From Circinella minor (lineage: Eukaryota; Mucoromycota; Mucoromycetes; Mucorales; Lichtheimiaceae), in contig JAEPRB010000075.1 of NCBI GenBank assembly GCA_016758965.1, forward strand, positions 62,001 through 126,000: DNA of 64,000 nucleotides. Reading direction: 5' to 3'. How positions within the stretch are numbered: position 1 is the first letter of the stretch; every line of letters begins with the position of its first letter. Below, piece after piece: positions 43,625 to 55,806 of the stretch. The position numbers and the translations under genes are program-made. Below the pieces are notes generated by a model. The model was not told where the DNA came from. It saw only the letters and a list, made by a program, of their open reading frames with translations, and made no database searches.

Positions 43625-46017
43625 TTACACTATTTTCAAGAAACGTTTGTCTACCATTAATTTAACTGCCAACATGAATATAACACCCACTGCGTAACAA
43701 ATTCCTGTAAATAGTTCGTAACTAAGGAATGGTTTCCATGTCGTTGCTAGTTCTAAAGTTGCTGCAGCAGTAGGTCCTAACATACAAAAAACTGTAACTA
43801 CTAAAAATGCTGAAAATGCCGATTGGAGATGATCAATGCCTACAACGACTGCAGTAACAGCTGATACTATATAAATAGCAATAAAAAATAATTTAGTCAG
43901 TAAAAAAAAATAAAATAAAAATTGGTATTGCGTAAATTGTGTAACAAAAAGTACAGAAAGAAGTTATCTTATCAAATACTGATAATAAATTACAAACCTA
44001 ACGTTAAAAATGCACTTCCAAAGAATCCAAAAAATGCAGCGAATGTCATCAATAATCCATAATTTTCTGCAAATGTCCACATCAGTAGACACGTGAGCAT
44101 TGTAATGAATCCATAAATTATAACAGTATTAATATGACCTATTCGATCACCTACATATCTTGATAATAATTATAAGATGTCTGTCAAACAATTACATGAT
44201 TTTTTTTTTATGTATAAAATAAAATTATGTATATCATTCATCGATTTTTGAATTATAGAATTATTATTATTTTTTAACTTACCCACAGAAAAGTCTTCCA
44301 CAAAGATTGGTTGCTGACATTACTGAAATTAAAGCAGACCCTTTTTCAGGTGATAGTTGTAAATAAGTTGCATGGGCTAAATATTGTTGTTGTTGTTTTT
44401 TTCAAAGCAACAAGTTATATAATAATATTAAAACAAATCAGTTATTTTTAAAAAAAAATATATTAATTAGTAAAAGTACGTAATATGAAAAAAATAAGTT
44501 ACCAGGAAGAAAGTAATAAGGCACATAATAAGCTCCTTCAAAAAGAATATCAGCTATACACCATAATATGAATGTTGGATTTCGTAAAACACGAAATTGA
44601 AAAATGTCTTTCAATTTAGGTTTTTCTTTTGAGGGAGACTTTTCGCTTCTGTTATTTTTACGTGCCGTATGGCTTTCTTTAAATAATATGCAAGCGATTG
44701 TACCAGATACAACCATCATCAAACTCATTATTCTATAACACCTAATTATACATATATGATTAATAGGATAAGTTCAGTTTATATACTAAAAAAAAGTTTT
44801 ATTACCATTGAATATCAAGTTTTTCAGTTATTGCTGTGATAACAAGCGGTGATACAAGAGATCCTAAAGACTGACCAGTGGAAGCAATTCCAAGTGCCAA
44901 TCCACGCCGTTTATCAAACCACTCTGGAACAATACTCATTACAACCTACTTTTTTTTTTTTGTTCAACAAAATGAATTTAATTATTTATTAGAACCGTTG
45001 TTAACACATACTTCTGTTATATTCCTTATTCTACTTTGATTACTTTTTCTTTTAGTAATTACTAATTATTATTATATGAAGAAAAAAAAAAGAATACTTG
45101 CATAAAAAATAATTGATTCACCCATTCCATAAAGAACTCCTTGAGTAAGATATAACTGCCATATCTATAAAATATTAAATGTTCAGTTGAAAATAGCAAT
45201 ATAACAGCCATTGATAAATAAATATGGATTTCTTTAACGTTTTAATCAAAAAAAAAAATCCGCATCAATCGAAGTATTATTTATAAATGGTGTTAATTAT
45301 CTTAGCCTCTCCCCTGCTCGGCACATTGAACGGCATTATAAAAAAAAAGTACCTCTGTACTCCAACTCGCACCTAATAAACCCGCTGTACAGAATAATAT
45401 TGCAATTGCTAATACTTTTCTGATATGAAATACTGCTAATAAAATCTGTACAACTGGACCAAAACAATTCAAGAACATATTCGCGATTGTACCAACAAAT
45501 GATAACTTTACTGTCATATTTTGAAAATCATGTTGATCGAAATGATTCTGAATAACACCTGATATAAATTAAATAGTGTTATTGTTATAATTACTCTTTA
45601 AATATAAATATATTAGTAAAATAAAAAAAAATATTACCCCTATATATATATATATATATATATATATTATGATTATGTATTAGAAATAATGGAAATTTTG
45701 TCACGCCAAAATTAAAATATTCTTTTTCATTATATAGATTTTGACGATGTCATGGTATCGAAAAATATATATATATATATATTTTCTTACCATGATTGTC
45801 CTACACCAAGACCAATAATTTGTATTAGTACAGCTGCTAAAACAATAAACCAGCCATATCCACCATCAGGAACAGTGTTTATAGTTGATAAAGTACTTGA
45901 ATCATACTCTTCTCTTTCTTCGTTGGTGGATTCTGTTACTGTTACTGTTTCTTCTTTGAATTGTTCTTTTGTCATATTAGTATCATCGTCGACAACTTTG
46001 TCTTTATAATCATTCAT
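43625..46017 (-). CDS. monocarboxylate transporter-like MFS protein (copy B)
   Basis: Nine exons: 45791..46017, 45638..45639, 45353..45558, 45102..45164, 44806..44945, 44503..44741, 44283..44376, 43998..44158 and 43625..43866, about 457 residues. TM1 carries DGGYGWFIVLAAVLIQ. Later motifs are DKRRGLALGIASTG and VGDRIGHINTV. It aligns along its length with copy A but has two extra introns where copy A has one long exon. It shares the 2-nt GG microexon (45638-45639). The intron 44946..45101 appears to start with GC (TTAT|GCAAGT); this is the only donor that keeps frame and matches copy A (FY|VVMSIVP against FYVALSIIP). Function as for copy A. Confidence 0.9.
45638..45639 (-). other. 2-nt microexon (GG) of MCT copy B
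   Basis: Context on the minus strand is ...TATATAG|GG|GTAATA.... The upstream exon ends TCATG (45791) and the downstream exon begins GTGTT (45558). TG+GG+GT gives TGG GGT, again the conserved Trp-Gly. Flanking introns are 151 and 79 nt. Confidence 0.7.
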
Positions 46018-47943
46018 TATTATTTGAGAATTATTTTCACTGTGTAAAAATGAATTGACCCTCTATTTTTCGTTGCTATTATCAATGTCGTTATTGTCAA
46101 CCTTGTTGTAATATAAATATAAAAAAAAAGAGTACGTATTACAGGTACTAATAATAAAAATAATAAAACAAAAGAGGAAGAGAAATAGGTATAGTGTACA
46201 TATTATAATGTTATTCGGTGTTTATTTATATAACTTTTTCTTTGCCGATAAAAGAAGCGTACTACTCCTAATAATTCTTTTTGCATGATAATACATAGGT
46301 GTCGTCTAACTACATATTAGGTAATTATTAGGAGTAAGACGATCTTGTCTTGTGTTATATGGAACAGAGAAGGAATGAGATGAAATACATTTTATGAAAA
46401 TAAGGAGGTATAAAAATTATCAAAGATCACGGCAAATTCATTCATGCTACACTTTATATTATGTAAGAAATAAAACATATATTATAATATTACAAAAAAA
46501 GTATAGTAGATCTATGTGATTTTTAAAAAACATTGTTATAAAACATTATATGGAATTCGATATTAAGTTACCAATTTATATATCAATGTATATACGTAGC
46601 TTTCTATTCAACCACACAAAAAATCAAGCATCTTCAATTATACATACCTTTATTGTATTCTACAATTAGGTATATTTTATTTACTTCTTTTTACTACGTA
46701 CTTACTATAAAAGTAGTAGTGACCAACTAAATATCAAAATGTTGAAAAGCCAGTTTAGAAAACATGTACCATTATCACCATGGAAAAGAACTATCTTTAA
46801 GAACACAAAGTGATAAACTTCATTCAATTAGCATGTTTTATGTGACGAGCTACTTAATATGAGTTGTCTAGTTGACAAAGAACATTTTAGGGTCATTTTA
46901 ATAGAGCTGCAATTTCACTTATATAGAATACGTACTAATACGATAAATCTCATTGTATACTGTAGTAATAGAGTGAAATTTTAGTGAGCTGTAAAAAATT
47001 AACGGGTAAGAAGTTAACCAATGTTTCATTGTAACAGATTTACTTCTTTTTTTAATACGTAACTTAATTGTAGATCAACTAAAATTATACCAAGCTTGTA
47101 CTCAGAAGATAATACAGTACATGATCTGACGAAATTCTATAAATACTGTATTCATGTGAATGTTTGTCTGTCATGTTGCATATAAATGTAAAGAGAAATC
47201 AGAGCAATGCATTCATCCTATAGCCTTAAAAAAATGGATTACGAAAAGGTCATATTTTTATAATGACAAGAAAGTGTTTAATTATAGAAGATGGAAGTAG
47301 AGACTCCTTATCATAAATTATTGCTCATATGATATATTGACAACAATCTAAATTCTCAGTTAAAAATTATAAACTAAGAACAAACGATCTATCTTCTCGA
47401 TCAAAAATAAAGCTAAATTTGAATAATATTGACTATAAGAACTTTTTTTTTTTCACAGAATGACTAAATAAAACATAAAACTATATATAATATTAGATAG
47501 ACACTTTATGATATTGAGAAAAAATGATTTTTAGGCTATTTTTATAATATCTCGAATAATAAAATTGCTGCAGTATAATTAATGCTAATAATATATATCG
47601 AATAATATGTTTCCTTTTTAAATAATATACTATTTTGAAACAATCATGTTATATCTTAAAAGTAAAAATAATGATCTTGTCAACTTTTTGTTAGTAACGA
47701 CCGCATGGTAAGTTGCAATAATAGGGTGTATGTATTAAAAAATATTTATCAAGGAAAGAGTCAGAGTAATTGTAATTTTGACTGATATACTTAGTATATC
47801 ATCATAATCATTACAGAAAAAAAACCTTCTATTTCCAAGCGAAAAGTAAAAGAGTAAGAATGGATAATAATAATAGTGACTAAATATAGGTTGAGAAAAT
47901 GATTTTTTTTTGATCTTATATGTTATTATGTTATTATTACTTA
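46018..47943. other. AT-rich intergenic region upstream of MCT copy B
   Basis: About 1.9 kb with no supported gene. It contains a perfect 14-bp inverted repeat (46263-46336), annotated separately, and TACGTA-type palindromes. Confidence 0.55.
46263..46336. repeat. 14-bp perfect inverted repeat with 46-bp spacer
   Basis: TACTCCTAATAATT (46263-46276) is the exact reverse complement of AATTATTAGGAGTA (46323-46336). It could be a hairpin, a small MITE-like relic or a paired regulatory site upstream of MCT copy B. No flanking target duplication was seen. Confidence 0.6.
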
Positions 47944-50089
47944 TTATGTAGATTTAATCTTAACAGGTGATCCACCAAATACATCGTTTGGAGTAGAAGA
48001 AGGGACAAATTGACGATATGTAAAATACAAAAAGAGTAAACTAAAGTAGCCACAACTCATAACGGCATTAATAACTGTATATAAATCTGGCCAATGAATC
48101 GGTGGTAATATCCAACATTCAGCAATGTGCCATATTAACAAAGAACTATAAATTAACTTTAAAATAATAATAAACATCAAATGATTAGTTTGTATTTCAT
48201 ATACAAAATTAAAGTCCTTTAGTATATTATATATGTAGATACCTGTTTGATAGTTTTCACCATAGTTATAGAAGATGTTGAACCAATTAACCAATTCCAA
48301 AGTAATGTTACTCCAAAATAGGGTAATACTAATCCTTCTCGCTTCAATAATGGAAACATACTAAAGAAAAAAAAATGATAATCAATAAATATATCTCGCC
48401 TTTGAGTCAATATTTCTCTAGCTTTTTTTTTTACCTAAACATAGCAACGTTCATAAAGATTTTAACAGCATCTGGTTCTTGATATAACATTAATGAAATA
48501 GGTAATGCTGGTAATAAGATGGATTTTTCATGAACTTGAAATGATAATAAAAAGAAAGCGAGTGAAGTATTTACTAAAGCATAACCAAAACGTGAACGTG
48601 ATGGTGACATGCCTAAATGAATATTAATAGGTAGAATGGCTATTAATGTAGCAAAAAAGCTATGTACAGTCTTGATCAGTAAAATAAAAATAAAAACCCC
48701 CAATAGAATAAAGAAAGAAAGTATATCTATACCTGAGACGCACAGTGGATTGTAAACTAAAAACATTACGAAGTTTAATAAACACATTTAAAGCACACCA
48801 TAAATTTGCCACTTTATCTTCAAATAATCCACGTGCAACAGGAAATACACGATGTATAATTTGTAAGAGATCATCTATAGAAGTTAACCAAGGTAATAAT
48901 AATAGACTAAAAGTAATAATGACTGTAACACCTAGTTGACAAAAAAGCAAAAATCTAATTTACACATAGAATAAGTTTACTATTTCTTTTTTTTATATAT
49001 TCATCTTTTAATAATTTACCCTTTTTGTTTTTTAGGCATTGAAATACATGTTCCAAGCAAGAAACTAAAAACAGAGGGTGCATAATATAATGCCATTTGT
49101 TTAAATCCAAGAGCTAAACAAAAACATACGGATCCAAATAAATAATGTTGTGTAAGATATCCATTGATAGCCCATAAAGTAAATCCTAACATTACACTAT
49201 TGAACCTATATTTTTATTTTTATTTTTTACGTCAAAATTTAAACTATTTTTATATATTAATTATAATATGAACTTACTGAAAGTGACCATGATCAATAAG
49301 AATAAGTGCTGGTTGCATTAAAATCAATAATAAAATAAGGTACTAAATAAAAAAAAACCAAATTTTAATAAACTTTTCTCATATATATATTTTTTTAATA
49401 ATAAAACTAACCTTCTTTTGTTGTTGTTGTTGTTGTTGTTTTGGATAAACAATTCGACAAAAACACCATACTGCTGAAATATAAATCAAGAGTTCTGAAA
49501 TAATTACTGTTGTACGCATAAAAAACTTGCTATTGGGTGATTCGTATCCACGAGAAGAATCCAAAGCAAACCAATCTGAATTAATCAATAATCCACTGCA
49601 AAAAAAAAAAAAAAAAAGTATTATATATTTGATTATTTATTTTGTGAACGCATATGAAAAAAACCGCTAGCGCCCCAATTTTGTTATAAAATATATACTT
49701 GCATATAACCACATATCCAACTATGAAACGCAGTTAAAGGAGGATAGTCTAAACCCCACCATTCAAGATCGTATCGATACCATTGTGATGATGGTAATGC
49801 ATTAGTAATTTCCATCCAATGGCGTTGTGCTTCATAGTCTCCATACATGGGTGGTGAGTTAAATCCTATGGTTGTCATGTTTTTAACAAGTTAATTGTTT
49901 TATGATCAAAACGAGAAAGTCTGTTCATTTGTGAATAAATATAATATTACCTGAATATGGATTTAAAGCAACGATCCAACGAATAAGTAAAGGAAATAAT
50001 ATACAAATGAAAGGAATTGTCCATGAGGTTTGTGGTGTACTCAGAAACTGTAACCATTTAGATGCTGGACCCTGATCCAGGGCATTCAT
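47944..50089 (-). CDS. ALG6: ALG6 dolichyl-P-Glc alpha-1,3-glucosyltransferase
   Basis: Nine exons: 49951..50089, 49703..49865, 49412..49595, 49278..49342, 49020..49205, 48733..48954, 48435..48659, 48243..48360 and 47944..48216, about 524 residues. Signature stretches match ALG6: [84 protein letters not shown] and [11 protein letters not shown]. It is a multi-pass ER protein that adds the first glucose to Man9GlcNAc2-PP-dolichol. A polyglutamine run in a loop (CAA repeats) ends exon 3. The intron 49596..49702 seems to use a GC donor (ATAT|GCAAGT); this gives an ungapped match to animal ALG6 at [12 protein letters not shown]. Confidence 0.96.
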
Positions 50090-50394
50090 TGTTTATACTT
50101 TTGGTTCCTGACTATACTTCAGTTAAGGGTGATTAAAAAAAAACGTGGCAAAAGTGCATAAGTACATAATTCTCCGCCATCATTAAAGCAAGGACAACAA
50201 TTTATTCAAATCATTCTGATATATTAAATGTAAACCTGTTTTTTTTTTATGATGGTTTATATTTGTGTCGTAACTTTTTTTTACCAAAGTTAAAAAAAAT
50301 CTTTTGTTTCAAGCAAAAAAAAAAAAAAAAAAAAAAAAACTTTCTGGTCTTTTTATTAATATTTTTTTTTTATTCCCTGAAAAAAAGAATTCCA
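50090..50394. other. short divergent promoter of ALG6 and the family X polymerase
   Basis: About 305 bp between start codons, with an A-run of about 25 bp near 50314-50339. No gene. Confidence 0.55.
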
Positions 50395-53028
50395 ATGACA
50401 AGCAACAAAGAGAAAAAAGTTCAATGGAATGACTTTTTAACTTGTGAACCACATTTAAAGTTTTTTTTACTTACTATCAAACTCAGTAATGAATTACAAT
50501 CTCAAATTCGTAAAATTATTAAAGATCAAGGTCATGTCATTATCGATACTTTTCAATATGCTGACTACATAATAACTTGTTTAAAAAGTCCAGAAAGAAT
50601 TGCTCGTCATGTTAAGGTATTATATTTACGGTTTTTTATTTTATTTTTATTATTATCAATGAAAAACCTTATAAATAATTTATTTCCTTTGTGTAAAAAA
50701 GCATAATAAAATTCCAGTAGTACATATGGATTGGATAATAAAAGAAAAAACTCGTAAAGATCATCTTGAAAAATATATTATTGATATTAAACAATATCAA
50801 AAGAAACGTAAAATTGAAGAAGAAAATGTTGATAATGATAAACAACAATTAAAAAAACAACATAAGGATGAATCATCATCTGAAGAAGAAGAGGATATAG
50901 AAAAAGTATCTTCAATTCCTCGTCAAGTACGATCATGGTATACTATACAAGATACTTATACTCAACGACATGGTTATAAAGTTACACCAAGATTAGTTAT
51001 TGGAAGTAGAGGTCGAACTGAAACTGAACTCATGTAAATGAAAACATATATTTAAAATACTTATTATTATTTTATTGTTTATTTAATGAATATAGTTTAT
51101 TTTATAGAAAAGGAGAAAGTTATCAAACAACTACAACAGATGATAATATTACCACTGAAGATGATGATACTACTGATCAAACAAATAGTTTATCATTAGA
51201 TGATGATAATGATAAATCTGTTGAAAAATTGGGTGTATATGCATGTCAACGTCCTTGTAATTGGAATCCTTTTAATAAAGATATCGTTGAAATATTCGAG
51301 TTTTTAGAATATGCTAGAGAATTAAAAGGTATTAATGGAATCTTATTTACAATTTTAAAATATATATTTAAACTATGTATAATATTTTTAGGAGATAAAA
51401 TAAATAGTCGTAGTTATCGAATCGCAGCAAGTGTAAGTAAACCTATAACATCATAATGATGCTGATGATGATAGTTGATCATTTGATACTTTTTTTTGTC
51501 TAAATTATATCATACGTACTTATTCTTTATTTATTTTAGACAATTCGGGTATGTTATGTTATAAGAGTTTTGAGATACATTTTATATGTTAAATAGACTT
51601 ACCATATCTTTATCTATTTAATAATTAGTCTTATCCCAAAAAGATCAAGTCTGCAAAACAAGCAAAAAAATTACATGGGATAGGAGAGAAAACGGGTCGA
51701 ATAGTAAGCATGAACATAAAATTTTAAGTTTTTTTTTTTTTCTGTTGATATCAGAGGGTACATTGGGATTTATTAATTAAAATTTTTCATTTATAAATGA
51801 CTAGATTGCAGATCTTTTAAGTGATGGTTATGTTCAAGATGTTGGTAAGCTGAAACAGAAAATAAATAATAATAGTTGTCCACTAAATGGTTATTGTTGT
51901 TGTAGTTAGCTATTTAAGTGTCCTTCTTTTCATTACTATATATTAATAATTTTGATATTAGAATTATTAAAGGTCGACCCTGAATTCAAAGTACTTGATA
52001 TGTTTTATAATGTTCATGGTATGTTTTTGAATATTAGTATAATATAAATTGAGAAATAAAATAATAATAATATTATTATTATATTAGGTGCTGGATCATA
52101 TACTGCTCAAGAATGGTATAGACGAGGTCGTCGTACTCTTAAGGATGTTTTAACTCATGAAAAACTTTCTCGAGATCAAGAAATTGGAATTAAATATTAT
52201 GATGATTTTTTAAAAAAGCATGTTATCTATATTTATATATATTATATGTATATTTGAAAAAAAAAAGTGAAGGTAACTTAATTATAATATATATCAAAAA
52301 ATTAGAATTCCAAGGACAGAAGTTGAAGAAATTGCAAATGAAGTATCTAAACTCCTTGATGAAAACTTTCCTGGTTCTATCATGACAGTTTGTGGAAGTT
52401 ATCGGTAAGTATTAGAAAGAAAAAAAAAAGGAAAGGGTGAGCCATTTGGCATAAATATATAAAGATAATTTAAACCAAGTGTTTTATAGACGTGGAAAAC
52501 CTGAATCTGGTGATGTTGACATTGTCATGACCCATAAAGAAAATTCAGTATCATCAAAACTATTAGTTGGGATATTGGATATTTTTAAAGTCAAAGGTAG
52601 AGGGAATATTATTGATATATATATATATGAATACTTTGTAATAACAATATTAATAATAATAAATAGGATTATTGGTGGATATCATTACAATGGGCTCTGA
52701 CTGCAAATTACGTGATGGTGATGACGAACATTTGAGATCTGATCAAGCACTTTGTATATGGCGACAACCTGGAAGTTCCACTTGTCGTCGAGTTGACTTT
52801 GTTGTTTCACCTTATGAGAATTATCCTGTGGCAATATTAGCATGGACAGGTTCAAGTCATTTTGAAAGAAGTATTCGTTTATATGCCAAAAAAGTGATGA
52901 ATGTTAAAGTTACATCTCATGGATTATATTCTCGTACTACACAAAAACGACTTCCGGTGAAAAGTGAGCGTGATGCATTTGAGATTCTTAATTTGAAATG
53001 GCTTGAACCAAGTCAACGAAATTGCTAA
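50395..53028 (+). CDS. POL4: family X DNA polymerase (Pol4/lambda/mu type) with BRCT domain
   Basis: Twelve exons: 50395..50616, 50702..51033, 51108..51328, 51392..51432, 51540..51548, 51629..51703, 51805..51844, 51962..52018, 52088..52217, 52306..52404, 52490..52596 and 52667..53028, about 564 residues. The N-terminus is a BRCT domain (YADYIITCLKSPERIARHVK; VVHMDWI). Then come an acidic linker, the 8-kDa/HhH domain (LHGIGEKTGRIADLL) and the fingers (VHGAGSYTAQEWYRRG). The catalytic palm has GSYRRGKPESGDVDIV (Asp417, Asp419) and RRVDFVV (Asp488). The sugar-gate position reads LAWTGS, as in Pol mu/TdT, not YFTGS as in Pol lambda. It should fill gaps in end joining. Exon 5 is only 9 nt, and the intron after exon 9 looks GC-AG. 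Confidence 0.93.
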
Positions 53029-53429
53029 GTTGGTCTTTCATCTTATTACTGGCATAATAATCACTTAACTCATGTACATATATATATATATATATATATA
53101 TCTATATCTATATCTATACCTTTGTGATAACATATGGATAGATACGATCTTTACTGTAATTACTTTTAATCTCTTTATTTTCTTATTCCTACATAGTATT
53201 TTACCCTAACAACATATACATTTTTTGTAACTACGTAGTTTTTTTTTTTTTTTAGTAATTCAACTTTTAGTCTCTCTCTTTGTACAATACAAAAATTTTG
53301 TTTTTTTTTTCATATATAGTTATATAGCATCAAATCCCAGAATAAAAATTGGAAGCATTAAAATAACAATATATATAATTAGACCAATACAATTATTATT
53401 ATATATTATAATTATTGATAATAATATGA
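53029..53429. other. short region between convergent polymerase and metacaspase genes
   Basis: About 400 bp of AT-rich 3' flank with a TA microsatellite (53080-53101) and T-tracts. No gene. Confidence 0.6.
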
Positions 53430-55806
53430 TTAACAAATGAATAATGTATTAACATCAATTGGATGAGAACTTGAAAGTTGAGGTCGTTGAGAATATTTCT
53501 CTCGAAGAATCGTACGAACTGAATTCAAAAGTTGAAGATAAGATTGTCGAGGATTTGCTCTTAATGCAGCTATTATATATATTTATTATGATACAAAATT
53601 AATACACCTATCCCTTTTGATTTTTTTTTCTATTCTTTTAAAATATATATTTATATATAATAACTTACATGTGAATGCATGAGACATAGCACCAGTGGAT
53701 CGCCTATTAAAAAAATTCCCAATTGATTAGTATTTTTTTTTTTTTTTTTTTTTACAATTATAGATCAATTTTTTTTTTTTTTATATATTTTTACTCACCC
53801 AGCTTCAAAAGCATCTGCTGAAGTTTGTTCATCTTTACAACCAGAAAACATAACAACATCTGCTGCAGAACTCTTGAATTGTTTCACCCGATCATCAACA
53901 GACTTGCCATTCAATAATTTGGTACCGATTGACATGACACTTGAAAGTGCTCCAGAAATATTACCACTAGCATAGGACATACCAGCATTCAATAAACCTG
54001 ATCCAGCATCTTTAAAAATATTAGCTTCCTTTAATGAACCTGAAGTAGAATAAACATAAGGTAAATCCAATGCAGTTCCAGAATGACAACTGTCAAAAAT
54101 AGCAGTTAATCGAGCACCAGGGGGTAATCTTTTTACCATGATATCGTGCATGACCTTTAATCAGTGTTTTTTAGTAAAACAAAACAAAATAGAAATGATA
54201 CATATCCAATCACATTTTCCCTTTATTTTCTAATTGGTTTTACTAAAGTAAAAAAAAAAAAAACTTACATCGTCCACAATTTGACCCGATTTGCCGGGAT
54301 ATCTTTGATGGTCTACAGGATAAATGGTTTCACTATAATTTTGTTGGAAAGAAGAAAAAAAGTTAGTATATAGTCGATAATAATTTTCATTTCTCTTGGC
54401 ATACGTACTCCCATCCATCATCTTCATCTCCATTTGTATCTTTGACTCTGCCTCCGTGTCCACTAAAATGGAAAAAGAATCTATATATAAAACAAAGGAG
54501 AATATTAGTCAATAATGATATATATATATACATGATCAAATATAAAATAAATACTAACGAGTCATTCGGTCGTGCATCTCGTACAAGCCATTCCATGCCT
54601 GCAATCATATTTGCTCTTGTTGGAATAAACCGTTGGTCTCTTTGATCATCTGTCAAAATAACCATATCCTCCTACCAAAACGTATCAAAAAACATATTAG
54701 TTTTTTTTGTCACGATGATTATTCCTGATTATTTATTTCATCCATCCAATTCACATTATTTACACACCTCACGGAAATGATATAATTGCATCAAGAAAGA
54801 TTTGAGATTCTTTACATCATTAATACAACCTATATTATTAATATAAACGATTAGTTTCTTTATACCTTTTTTATTATTATTTTCTTAATACAACGTTACC
54901 TTTAAGTTCATTGGGTGATCTAAAATAATTAATACCAATTAACAATGCACGTTTACGTCCTTGACCTAGTTTTTTTTTTTTTTAATACACAAATAATTAA
55001 TATCCAAAAATATATATTAAAAAAAAGGGAAAAAATAGAACTATATAACTTACAATTTGAAAGTTGATAATTTGGAGGAGGTCTGTTTTGCATAGATGGA
55101 TTTACATGCATAACCAATCCACTCCCTGGTGGTGGTGGTTGTTGTTGTTGACGAAATTGATCTTTATTTTATTTTTTAATAATAGTACGTTAGTAAAAAT
55201 AATAATAATATTGATTATTGATATAATATTATATAGGACTTACCTTGTTGAGGTTGAGGTCTGAATACTGGATCTTGACCTGAACACATTTATATAACCA
55301 TTTAAACAATTTCAGTAACAAAGTTTCCCTTTTTTATTATTATTTCTCTTTTTCACAAATTGAATCCTTTTTTCTTTTTTTTTTACCTTGATAAACAGGT
55401 GGTTGAATGGGTTGATTCGTTGGATAAGGACGATTATTAGGAGGTGTCGAAGTAGGTGGTGCATACTATTTTTATTTTTATTTTGAAAATGAGAGATCCG
55501 TGTCAAAAATTTCAAAACTTCTTTTTTTTTTTTGTCCATTAATAATAAATATAATGTACTTACCCCTTGTGGTGCATTGCCTGGATATGAACCTCCTGGT
55601 GGTGGGGGTGGTGGATAACCTTGTTGTTGTTGAGGGTAATTACCTGGTGGTGGGGGTGGAGTAGGATAACCACCTTGAGCTGGATAACCTGGTGGTGGGG
55701 GTGGTGGATATCCTCCATGTTGTTGTGGTGGTGGAGGAGGTGGATAACCACCATATTGTTGTTGTTGTGGTGGTGGATATGGAGGCTGTTGTCCGTAAGG
55801 ATACAT
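53430..55806 (-). CDS. MCA1: type I metacaspase with proline-rich prodomain
   Basis: Twelve exons: 55564..55806, 55387..55465, 55244..55279, 55054..55161, 54900..54965, 54768..54829, 54559..54671, 54409..54480, 54269..54332, 53799..54154, 53669..53703 and 53430..53569, about 457 residues. The first 80 residues repeat [15 protein letters not shown] units, a typical type I prodomain. The peptidase domain starts [13 protein letters not shown] (about 157). The catalytic dyad is His244 (FHFSGHGG) and Cys304 (FDSCHSG). Other landmarks are [31 protein letters not shown] and GAMSHAF. It is a Ca2+-dependent Arg/Lys-specific cysteine peptidase involved in protein quality control and cell death. All key residues are present. 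Confidence 0.96.
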
